12,305 bases of DNA. Source: Gemmatimonadaceae bacterium. GTDB lineage: Bacteria; Gemmatimonadota; Gemmatimonadetes; Gemmatimonadales; Gemmatimonadaceae. Location of the stretch: assembly GCA_014378185.1 (NCBI GenBank), contig JACMOE010000035.1:1-12305 (forward strand), given 5' to 3'. Under the pieces are notes generated by a model, which worked only from the letters and a program-made list of their open reading frames with translations, ran no database searches and had not been told where the DNA came from. Below are positions 6,387 to 12,305 of this stretch, piece after piece. The translations under genes were made by a program, and so were the position numbers. Each line of letters starts with the position of its first letter. The stretch's first letter is position 1.

Positions 6387-7442
6387 TCACCGATACTTCT
6401 CCATCAGCGCCTGGAGCGCCGAGTTGCCCGGGCACAGTTGCTTGTACGTGAGGTCCACGAGTGGCGTCGGTACAGTCTTCGCCACCGCGTGCATGTCCAA
6501 TCCACCTTCATCGAGAAAGAGGAGGCCGGTGGCCACCTCGTTTCGCTGCTGGCATGCCCGCACATGGGCATACGCCGCGGCACGGTCGGTCGGATCGTAG
6601 CTGTCGTGCGTCTTCCGGAATCGCACCACGGAACCGTCGTGCATGGTGATCGTCGAGATCGCTTCGGTGGTGTCTGGAACCGTGATCTCCCTCCGCAGGG
6701 GCACAAAGTCGGCCGCGGAGATTTCCACCTCGTGCTCACGGGTGAACTTGTAGCTCTTGGTTGACCCGTCGTGGTCGTTGAAGGTGACGCACGGGGAGAT
6801 GATGTCCACCAGCGCGAGGCCGTTGTGCGAGAGGCCGGCCTTGAGGATGGGAATGAGTTGCGCCTTGTCACCCGAAAAGCCGCGGGCCACGAAGGTGGCA
6901 CCGAGCGTGAGGGCAAGGAGGACGGGATCGATGGGCGGCTGGACGTTGGCCTCGCCCTTCTTGGACGTGGAGCCGATGTCCGCCGACGCGGAGAACTGTC
7001 CCTTGGTGAGCCCGTAGACGCCGTTGTTGTCGATCACGTAGAGCATCCGCACGTTGCGACGGATGGCGTGACAGAGCTGGCCGAGTCCGATGGAGAGGGA
7101 GTCGCCGTCGCCGGAAATGCCGATGTACGTGAGGTCCCGGTTGGCCGCGCTCGCACCCGAAGTGACTGACGGCATGCGGCCGTGAACGGAATTGAAGCCG
7201 TGCGACTGCCGCATGAAGTACGCGGTGGTCTTGGACGAACAGCCGATGCCGCTCATCTTGGCTGCCCGATGGGGTGGCAGCGCGAGTTCGAAGCAGGCCT
7301 GCACGAGGGCGGCGGTGACGCTGTCATGGCCGCAGCCCGCACACAGCGTGGACATTGCCCCCTCGTAATCGCGCATCGTGAAGCCGAGCGCGTTGCGCTT
7401 GAGGCCGGGATGCCTGACGGCGGGCTTGGCGATTGATGTCAT
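6387..7442 (-). CDS. korB: 2-oxoacid:acceptor oxidoreductase, beta (TPP-binding) subunit
   Basis: 351 aa, the catalytic TPP-binding beta subunit of a 2-oxoglutarate/2-oxoacid:ferredoxin oxidoreductase, which oxidatively decarboxylates a 2-oxoacid to its acyl-CoA. The TPP/Mg motif is GDGDS (111-115) followed by N139-N140 in YVIDNNGVYGLTKGQ. Cysteines C34, C37 (LCAGCGHD), C68 (GIGCSS) and C218 (ISPCVTF) match the four that ligate the [4Fe-4S] cluster in this family. The open frame extends 102 codons upstream into korA. The start at 7442 is chosen because homologous sequence begins there (MTSIAKP...) and because the ATG overlaps the korA TGA as ATGA, a coupling arrangement. The serpin gene follows after 6 nt. 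2-oxoglutarate is the likely substrate from operon type, but 2-oxoisovalerate or pyruvate cannot be excluded. Confidence 0.95.
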   Translation of the reverse strand: MTSIAKPAVRHPGLKRNALGFTMRDYEGAMSTLCAGCGHDSVTAALVQACFELALPPHRAAKMSGIGCSSKTTAYFMRQSHGFNSVHGRMPSVTSGASAANRDLTYIGISGDGDSLSIGLGQLCHAIRRNVRMLYVIDNNGVYGLTKGQFSASADIGSTSKKGEANVQPPIDPVLLALTLGATFVARGFSGDKAQLIPILKAGLSHNGLALVDIISPCVTFNDHDGSTKSYKFTREHEVEISAADFVPLRREITVPDTTEAISTITMHDGSVVRFRKTHDSYDPTDRAAAYAHVRACQQRNEVATGLLFLDEGGLDMHAVAKTVPTPLVDLTYKQLCPGNSALQALMEKYR

Positions 7443-9250
7443 GATGAGACCGCGAACGTGGAGGTGTTCCTGTGGCTGGTGACCGCGTTCACGACGACTG
7501 CGGCGGTAAGTGGCATGCCGCCGTAGTCGAGCACGGGAATCATCTCGTCTCGTGGCTTGCCTGTCTCGATGGCGAGCATGGCGCGCAGCTGCGCGTCGCG
7601 ATTCTGCTCGACGACGAAGGTGACCGCATGCGAGTCGAGGAAGGCGCGGACCGGTGCATCGAACGGGAAGGCCTTGATGCGCATGTAGTCGGCGATGATG
7701 CCGGCGTCGCGCAGGCGATCGATAGCCTCGACCACGGCCGCATGACATCCGCCAAGTGAGACGATGCCGATGTCCGCACCCGGCGTGGTATGGATCTCCG
7801 GGGCTGGTACGACAGTGGCAGCGAGCCTGTGCTTGCGCGCCAGGCGATCGACTACTTCCTGGTAGGCATCGGAGTCTTCCGTGTACATGGCGTGCTTGTC
7901 GTGCCCGGATCCGCGCACGAAGTACGCGCCGTTTCCGTGCACGCCAGGCAGTGAACGCGCCGCAATGCCGTCGCCATCGGCATCGAGATACCGCGAGAAT
8001 TTCTTGATGGACTCGAGGTCATTGGCAGACAGGCACTTGCCGCGATTCCACGTGTGGTCGTCATCCCACTGCAGGCGCTTGCACATCCAGTCGTTCATGC
8101 CGATGTCGAGGTCGCTGGCGACGAACACCGGTGTCTGGAAGCGATCGGCGAGGTCGAACGCGGTCACGCTCATGTAGAAGCACTCTTCCGGGTTGCAGGG
8201 GAAGAGCACGATGTGCTTGGTGTCACCGTGCGAGGCGTACGCGAGCGAGAAGAGATCAGCCTGCTGTGTGCGTGTGGGCATGCCGGTGGATGGGCCCGTG
8301 CGCTGGATGTCGTAGAACACAGCCGGGATTTCCGTGTAGTAGGCCAGCCCTATGAACTCCTGCATCAACGAGATGCCGGGTCCCGATGTGTTGGTGAACG
8401 CGCGTGCACCTGCCCAACCGGCCCCGATGGTGATGCCGGCCGCCGAGAGCTCGTCTTCCGCCTGGATGATGCAGTACTTGGCGAGTCCGGTGTCAGCATC
8501 CGTCCTGAACTTCCTGCAGAACGCGCCAAACGCCTCCATCAGCGACGTCGAGGGCGTGATGGGATACCATGCGCCAACCGTTGCACCGGCGTACACGGCA
8601 CCGAGTGCGGCAGCAGCGTTTCCGTCGATGATGATGGATCCGCTGGTCTCGTCCATCCGCTCGAGGTGAAAGGACAGCGGACAGGTGTAATTGGTCTTCG
8701 CGTAATCGTAGCCAAGGCGAATGGCGGTGTTGTTGAAGTCCAGCAGGGCCTTCTTCTTCGAGAACTTCTCCACCAGCAGCTGTCCCACGATGTCCATGTC
8801 GATCTTCAGCAAGGCGGCCAGCGCGCCGGCGTAGACGATATTGCGCAGCAGCGTGCGATTCCTGTCGCCCTGGAAGGTGTCCACGCACATCTTGCCGAAC
8901 GGGATGCCGAGGATGGTGATGCCCTCGCGCACGAGCTCCGGCTCGAGCGGCCACGACGAATCGTAGAGCAGGTAGCCGCCGGGCGTGACCGAGGCGACGT
9001 CCTTCGCATACGTGCTGGGATTCAGTGCGACGACGAGGTCCACCTGCTGCGGCCGCGCCGTGTAGCCGTCCTTGCTGACGCGAATCTCGTAGAACGTGGG
9101 CAGCCCCTGGATGTTGGACGGAAAGATGTTCTTGCCCGTGACCGGGATGCCCATGCGAAAGATGGCCTGCATGAGCAGGCTGTTGGCGCTGGCCGAGCCT
9201 GTGCCGTTGACCGTGGCCATCTTGAAGGCGAAGTCATTGATGCCACTCAT
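7439..9250 (-). CDS. korA: 2-oxoacid:acceptor oxidoreductase, fused gamma-alpha subunit
   Basis: 603 aa. The N-terminal gamma domain (about 1-190) begins with VNGTGSASANSLLMQAIFRM and GIPVTGKNIFPSNIQGLPT, typical of fused OFOR subunits. The alpha domain follows, with YPITPST (229-235), QAEDE (263-267), AFTNTSGPGISLMQE and GPSTGMPTRTQQ (319-330), the pyrimidine-side TPP-binding part. A C-terminal transketolase-C-like domain comes last. With KorB it forms the active site that decarboxylates the 2-oxoacid and passes electrons to Fe-S clusters. The open frame runs 30 codons further upstream. The ATG at 9250 is preferred because GAGGTGA lies 4 nt before it and it overlaps the stop of the upstream flavoprotein gene (ATGA). 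A YLDADGDGI stretch resembles a calcium loop, but I recall similar text in OFOR relatives and do not read it as an EF hand. Confidence 0.95.
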   Translation of the reverse strand: MSGINDFAFKMATVNGTGSASANSLLMQAIFRMGIPVTGKNIFPSNIQGLPTFYEIRVSKDGYTARPQQVDLVVALNPSTYAKDVASVTPGGYLLYDSSWPLEPELVREGITILGIPFGKMCVDTFQGDRNRTLLRNIVYAGALAALLKIDMDIVGQLLVEKFSKKKALLDFNNTAIRLGYDYAKTNYTCPLSFHLERMDETSGSIIIDGNAAAALGAVYAGATVGAWYPITPSTSLMEAFGAFCRKFRTDADTGLAKYCIIQAEDELSAAGITIGAGWAGARAFTNTSGPGISLMQEFIGLAYYTEIPAVFYDIQRTGPSTGMPTRTQQADLFSLAYASHGDTKHIVLFPCNPEECFYMSVTAFDLADRFQTPVFVASDLDIGMNDWMCKRLQWDDDHTWNRGKCLSANDLESIKKFSRYLDADGDGIAARSLPGVHGNGAYFVRGSGHDKHAMYTEDSDAYQEVVDRLARKHRLAATVVPAPEIHTTPGADIGIVSLGGCHAAVVEAIDRLRDAGIIADYMRIKAFPFDAPVRAFLDSHAVTFVVEQNRDAQLRAMLAIETGKPRDEMIPVLDYGGMPLTAAVVVNAVTSHRNTSTFAVSS

Positions 9251-11007
9251 GCCGTCACCTCGCTCATCATCGACGCGTAGGGCAGCACCAGCTCGAACTT
9301 CTTCATGTCCCACGCGGCCGTCGGGCACCGCTCGGCGCACAGACCGCAGTGGAGGCAGAGGTCCTCGTCCTTCACCATGATGCGTTTCGTCTGTGGGAGC
9401 GACGCGGAGACGTAGAGGTCCTGCGTCGTATTCTGCGCGGGCGCGGAGAGCATGGTGCGCAGGTCGCCTTCACTCTCTACGTTGGCGGTGATGGTGAGGC
9501 AGCTCACGGGGCATACGTCCACGCACGCGTCGCACTCGATGCAGAGAGTGTTCTCGAAGTGCGTCTCGACGTCGCAGTTCAGGCAGCGCTCCACCTCGGT
9601 CGCGGTCTGTTCGGGCGTGAAGCCCAGCTCCACTTCCGCACTCAGCTTCGAGAAGCGCTCGACCAGCTCGGCGTGCTTCATCTGTGAGCGTGGCGACGGA
9701 TTGAAGTCGTTGGAGTAGGCCCACGAGTGCAGGCCCATCTTGGTGCTCTCGAGGTGCATGCCTTGCGGGGGGCGGTCGTGTACGTCGAGCGCCTGGCAGT
9801 GCTGGTGCACGGAGATGGCCACCTGGTGTCCGTGCTCGACCGCCCAGATGATGTTCTGCGGGCCCCATGCGGCGTCGCCACCGAAGAACACGCCCTTGCG
9901 CGTGGACTCGAAGGTGGACTTGTCGATGACCGGCATGTTCCACTTGTCGAAGTCGATGCCGATGTCGCGCTCGATCCACGGGAATGCGTTGTCCTGACCG
10001 ATGGCCAGGATGACTTCATCGCAGGGAATGATGACCGCGCCCGTGGGCGTGTCGAACTCCATGCCGGCGAGCGTGCCCTGCTCGATGACGAAGCGCTTGG
10101 GCGCGTGATTCTCGATGATGGCGATGCCTTCTTCACCCGCGTCCTCCAGCTCCCATGGCGACGCCTTGAAGAACTCGCGCGAGCGGCGTGCAACGACTTT
10201 CGTGTCGGTGCCGCCGAGCCGGCGTGACGTGCGGCAGCAGTCCATGGCGGTGTTGCCGGCGCCGATGATGAGGACGCGCTTCGCGATTTGCTCGATGTGG
10301 CCGAAGTGCACGGAGCCGAGCCATTCGATGCCGATGTGGATGTGCTCGCGGGCGCCGGCGTCCCATCGGCCGGGAATGTCGAGCTCCTTGCCCTTGGGTG
10401 CGCCGCTGCCGACGAATACCGCGTCGAAGTGGGTGTCGTCCAGAAAGGACTTCAGGCTGCTCACCGGCGAGTCGTAGTGCACCTCGGCGCCCATGTCGAT
10501 GATGTAGCCCGTTTCTTCGTCGAGGACGTGCGCCGGGAGGCGGAAGGCCGGGATGTTGAAGCGCATCAGGCCGCCCGCCTGCGAGAGCTTTTCGTGGATG
10601 ACGACGTCGTAGCCCATGGGCAGGAGGTCGTTGGCAACGGTGAGCGAGGATGGGCCGGCGCCGATGAGGGCGACGCGCTTGCCGTTGCGAACGGTGGGCG
10701 CCTTGGGAAGGTACGCCGTGATGTCGTCGCGAAGGTCGGCGGCCACGCGCTTCAGTCGGCAGATGGCGACCGGCTTTCCGTCGATGCGTCCGCGGCGGCA
10801 GGCCGGTTCGCAGGGGCGGTCGCAGGTGCGGCCGAGGATGCCCGGGAAGACGTTGGATTCCCGGTTGAGGAGGTAGGATTCGGTGTAGCGCCCCTGGGCA
10901 ATCAGTCGCAGGTATTCCGGCACGTTGGTGTGCGCGGGACACGCGTACTGGCAGTCCACCACTTTATGGTAGTGGTGCGGGGCGGTGACGTCGGTGGGAC
11001 CCGGCAT
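9247..11007 (-). CDS. GltD-like FAD/Fe-S NAD(P)H oxidoreductase subunit (KorC-type)
   Basis: 586 aa flavoprotein of the glutamate-synthase small-subunit/dihydropyrimidine dehydrogenase type. The N-terminal Fe-S domain carries C19, C23, C62, C66 and C70 (CQYACP and RTCDRPCEPAC). The FAD Rossmann motif is G116-A-G-P-S-S-L with acidic E139. The NAD(P) motif is G249-A-G-N-T-A-M-D, followed by ARRS, whose arginines favour NADP(H). A second FAD contact is GGDAAWGPQNIIWAVEHG. The C-terminal part adds two ferredoxin-type [4Fe-4S] motifs, CIECDACVDVCP (C489, C492, C495, C499) and CLHCGLCAERCP (C551, C554, C557, C561). Its stop overlaps the korA start as ATGA. It probably links KorAB to NADP(H), like the flavoprotein subunit known, from memory, in NADP-dependent 2-oxoglutarate oxidoreductase of Azoarcus evansii. 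The direction of electron flow is not visible from sequence. The Shine-Dalgarno is weak. Confidence 0.9.
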   Translation of the reverse strand: MPGPTDVTAPHHYHKVVDCQYACPAHTNVPEYLRLIAQGRYTESYLLNRESNVFPGILGRTCDRPCEPACRRGRIDGKPVAICRLKRVAADLRDDITAYLPKAPTVRNGKRVALIGAGPSSLTVANDLLPMGYDVVIHEKLSQAGGLMRFNIPAFRLPAHVLDEETGYIIDMGAEVHYDSPVSSLKSFLDDTHFDAVFVGSGAPKGKELDIPGRWDAGAREHIHIGIEWLGSVHFGHIEQIAKRVLIIGAGNTAMDCCRTSRRLGGTDTKVVARRSREFFKASPWELEDAGEEGIAIIENHAPKRFVIEQGTLAGMEFDTPTGAVIIPCDEVILAIGQDNAFPWIERDIGIDFDKWNMPVIDKSTFESTRKGVFFGGDAAWGPQNIIWAVEHGHQVAISVHQHCQALDVHDRPPQGMHLESTKMGLHSWAYSNDFNPSPRSQMKHAELVERFSKLSAEVELGFTPEQTATEVERCLNCDVETHFENTLCIECDACVDVCPVSCLTITANVESEGDLRTMLSAPAQNTTQDLYVSASLPQTKRIMVKDEDLCLHCGLCAERCPTAAWDMKKFELVLPYASMMSEVTA

Positions 11008-11075
11008 TCTTGTATGGCCTTGTTGAACGAGAATGCACGGATGTTGGAGGCGGTGCGGGAGGGGCGCAAGGCATT
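11008..11075 (-). promoter_or_regulatory. Gap between 197-aa gene and kor operon
   Basis: This 68-nt spacer would carry a kor leader. On the minus strand it reads through a C-rich stretch into TTCAACAAGG-CCATACAAGA just before the ATG. I see no good -35/-10 pair and no terminator dyad. The most economical reading is that the kor genes are transcribed together with the 197-aa gene, or from a promoter I cannot resolve. Confidence 0.25.
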
Positions 11076-11669
11076 TCAGCGGCTCTCGAGCGTCTCGCGA
11101 TCCTCCATGCGGCGTTGCGGTCCCTGGCCCTTTGGTCGGCGACGCGGAGGTTCGGCGTCCAGCAGGAGGACGGCGAACTGGGTGACTGTGAGATCACGCC
11201 AGTGTTCCGGCCACTTGAGCAGTTCGACGACGATGTCGCCCGCGGAGAAGCGGAGGACTTTCTGGGTGGCCTTGTCCCTGTCCAGGCACTCGTGGATGCG
11301 CACGGTCCATTCGCGTCCGTGCGGGCTGGTAAAGGTTCGACGCGCGTCGGATTTCACCTCCGCATCGCGTTCGATTTCGGCGGCGCTGACGGCGCGGTGC
11401 GCTCCGCTGGGGCTCGATGATCGCCGGCGCATGACTGGTTTCGCGCGCCGGCAGAGCTCTTCCAGCGTTGGGATGTCGAAGTTGCGCCAGTTGCCGGGGT
11501 AGGGCGCGTTGAGGCGTCGTTTGGCCTTGGCGGACTCGAACACGAGCCAGCCGTCCTGCATGTCGCCCATGTAGTCCTCACCGCGGGTCACCGGATGCAT
11601 CTGGGCTGGGGTGACGTCCCAGACCCTCCATTCGGTCCTGCTGCTGTCGGTGTAGTCTCTGATAGACAC
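11076..11669 (-). CDS. Unknown protein, 197 aa, tryptophan-rich
   Basis: I do not recognise a family. The protein starts at a GTG (11669) with GAGGT five nt upstream, which supports the choice. There is no signal peptide or membrane segment, so it is probably cytoplasmic. The N-terminal half reads WRVWDVTPAQMHPVTRGEDY and then GWLVFESAKAKRRLNAPYP, ending GNWRNFDIPTLEELCRRAKP. A low-complexity Arg/Ser/Ala linker follows, then a second block with WTVRIHECLDR, VLRFSAGDIVVELLKWPEHW and FAVLLLDAEPPRRRP. The Trp, Pro and charge pattern in two blocks suggests a real, folded protein and not a chance frame. It lies 68 nt upstream of the kor operon on the same strand, so it could be co-transcribed. No strong promoter is visible in that gap. 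Function unassigned. Confidence 0.75.
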   Translation of the reverse strand: MSIRDYTDSSRTEWRVWDVTPAQMHPVTRGEDYMGDMQDGWLVFESAKAKRRLNAPYPGNWRNFDIPTLEELCRRAKPVMRRRSSSPSGAHRAVSAAEIERDAEVKSDARRTFTSPHGREWTVRIHECLDRDKATQKVLRFSAGDIVVELLKWPEHWRDLTVTQFAVLLLDAEPPRRRPKGQGPQRRMEDRETLESR

Positions 11670-11765
11670 GCCTGACCTCGCTAGGTGGGGTAGGTGAGTG
11701 GGAGAGCGAAGTACAGGTCAGAAGGGCCGACGAGATGTCCGTATTGCGACGACAGTGCAGAAGAG

Positions 11766-11777
11766 GCCCGATCGGGC
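11766..11777. promoter_or_regulatory. 12-bp palindrome in divergent promoter region
   Basis: GCCCGATCGGGC is a perfect palindrome lying between the divergent 197-aa gene and the PAS gene. It could be an operator, but perfect GC-rich 12-mers also arise by chance at this composition. The rest of the 264-nt intergenic stretch (11670-11933) shows no gene. Confidence 0.25.
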
Positions 11778-11893
11778 GCCTTCATGCAGACCCTCAACTC
11801 GCCAACCTGTTTCGTCACCTCGCGCAATCCGCACATCTCATCGCATGTGGCCGCCCCGGCGGACTCATCGGATAGCGGGCGCCAGTGGGCTCA

Positions 11894-11899
11894 TATAAT
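11894..11899 (+). promoter_or_regulatory. Putative -10 box (TATAAT) of the PAS gene
   Basis: A perfect TATAAT stands in an AT-rich patch within otherwise GC-rich DNA, 34 nt before the start codon. At the expected distance upstream the sequence is GATAGC, a poor -35, and there is no TGn extension. The promoter may therefore need an activator or another sigma factor. Confidence 0.45.
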
Positions 11900-11933
11900 G
11901 CATTTCCAATGAAATATCCACCAAGGAGCCTAG

Positions 11934-12305
11934 ATGGCGAAGCAGCCCGAACTGGCTCCCAATCATCACAAGGGGGGCGGGGATAGCATCGACGCAATGC
12001 ACGTTCTCCACTTGGAGACGCAGCGGCGGCTGCTCGCCGGGACCTTTCAGCAGTCGCCGTCGTTCCTGGCCGTACTGCTCGGACCCACGCACGTTTTCGA
12101 GATGGCCAATGCAGCCTACGTCCAGCTCGTTGGTCACCGGGCGCTGATCGGCAAGCCGCTATGCGAGGCGCTACCAGAGGTGCAGGAGCAGGGATTCATC
12201 GACCTCCTTGATCGTGTGCTCGAAACCGGTGTGCCGTTCGTGGGAAAGGCGATGCCTGCAACGCTCACGCGCACCGCGGGCGGCAAACCCGAGACGCTTT
12301 ACGTC
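11934..12305 (+). CDS. PAS-domain protein, probably sensor histidine kinase (N-terminal part)
   Basis: The 124 codons from the ATG at 11934 to the window edge are open. AAGGAG (11923-11928) lies 5 nt upstream, a strong Shine-Dalgarno. After a short polar lead the sequence reads FQQSPSFLAVLLGPTHVFEM, then ANAAYVQLVGHRALIGKPLC, EALPEVQEQGFIDLLDRVLE and TGVPFVGKAMPATLTR. This is a PAS domain of the kind common at the N-terminus of cytoplasmic hybrid histidine kinases and sometimes GGDEF or phosphatase regulators. No transmembrane segment is seen, so it probably senses a cytoplasmic signal. The output domain lies outside the window, so the kinase assignment is by family habit only. It is divergent from the 197-aa gene across 264 bp. 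Confidence 0.85.
   Translation, partial: MAKQPELAPNHHKGGGDSIDAMHVLHLETQRRLLAGTFQQSPSFLAVLLGPTHVFEMANAAYVQLVGHRALIGKPLCEALPEVQEQGFIDLLDRVLETGVPFVGKAMPATLTRTAGGKPETLYV

Noticed and set aside
7443..7748. 102-codon upstream extension of korB
   Set aside because: It lies inside korA in another frame, is Arg-rich without homology, and the true start at 7442 has the ATGA overlap.
7960..8000. EF-hand-like DADGDGI loop in KorA
   Set aside because: The hydrophobic position and the final acidic residue of an EF loop are not in place, and I recall similar text in OFOR relatives.
8054..9280. 408-codon open frame antisense to korA
   Set aside because: korA is certain from its motifs. The opposite frame translates to Val/Glu/Arg-rich text without any recognisable domain.
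10288..11502. 404-codon plus-strand open frame, including a stretch from 11014 starting MALLNENARMLEAVREGRKA
   Set aside because: It is mostly antisense to the flavoprotein and 197-aa genes and loses any protein-like character after 11100. The short plausible stretch in the 68-nt gap has no ribosome site.

Overview
The window is GC-rich, densely coded bacterial DNA holding eight protein genes, two of them cut by the window edges. It has no tRNA, rRNA, CRISPR array or insertion sequence. The style fits a soil or environmental Gram-negative-type bacterium. The lipoprotein serpin, the secreted GCW/GY-rich protein, the PAS sensor and the Ku/LigD pair would all suit Gemmatimonadota or a neighbouring phylum. 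That placement is inference from gene style; no marker gene is present to prove it.

Left block (1-3612): a divergent non-homologous end-joining pair. ku runs leftward off the window edge. ligD (861 aa, order phosphoesterase-ligase-polymerase) runs rightward. A 348-bp intergenic region between them carries several short palindromes but no recognisable gene. The LigD ligase-polymerase linker contains a short repeat-like sequence that has been read into the protein.

Middle block (3613-6380): a 155-bp regulatory gap with a hairpin just after ligD and a 17-nt near-perfect palindrome. It is followed by a secreted 452-aa protein with a Gly/Tyr-rich repeat. This gene converges, with only 6 nt between stop codons, on a leftward serpin gene encoding a probable lipoprotein protease inhibitor.

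Right block (6387-11669, all leftward): the likely transcription order is a 197-aa unknown protein, a flavin/iron-sulfur NAD(P)H-type oxidoreductase (korC-like), a fused gamma-alpha 2-oxoacid oxidoreductase subunit (korA), a TPP-binding beta subunit (korB), then the serpin. korC/korA and korA/korB overlap by ATGA, and the serpin start lies 6 nt after the korB stop. The three kor genes together look like a self-contained 2-oxoacid:NAD(P) oxidoreductase. Electrons from 2-oxoacid decarboxylation would pass through iron-sulfur clusters and FAD to a pyridine nucleotide.

At the right edge a rightward gene with a clear Shine-Dalgarno sequence and a TATAAT box starts a PAS-domain protein, probably a sensor kinase, cut by the window end. 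Nothing here proves a wholly new system. The least expected arrangement is the serpin translationally tied to a central-metabolism oxidoreductase operon.
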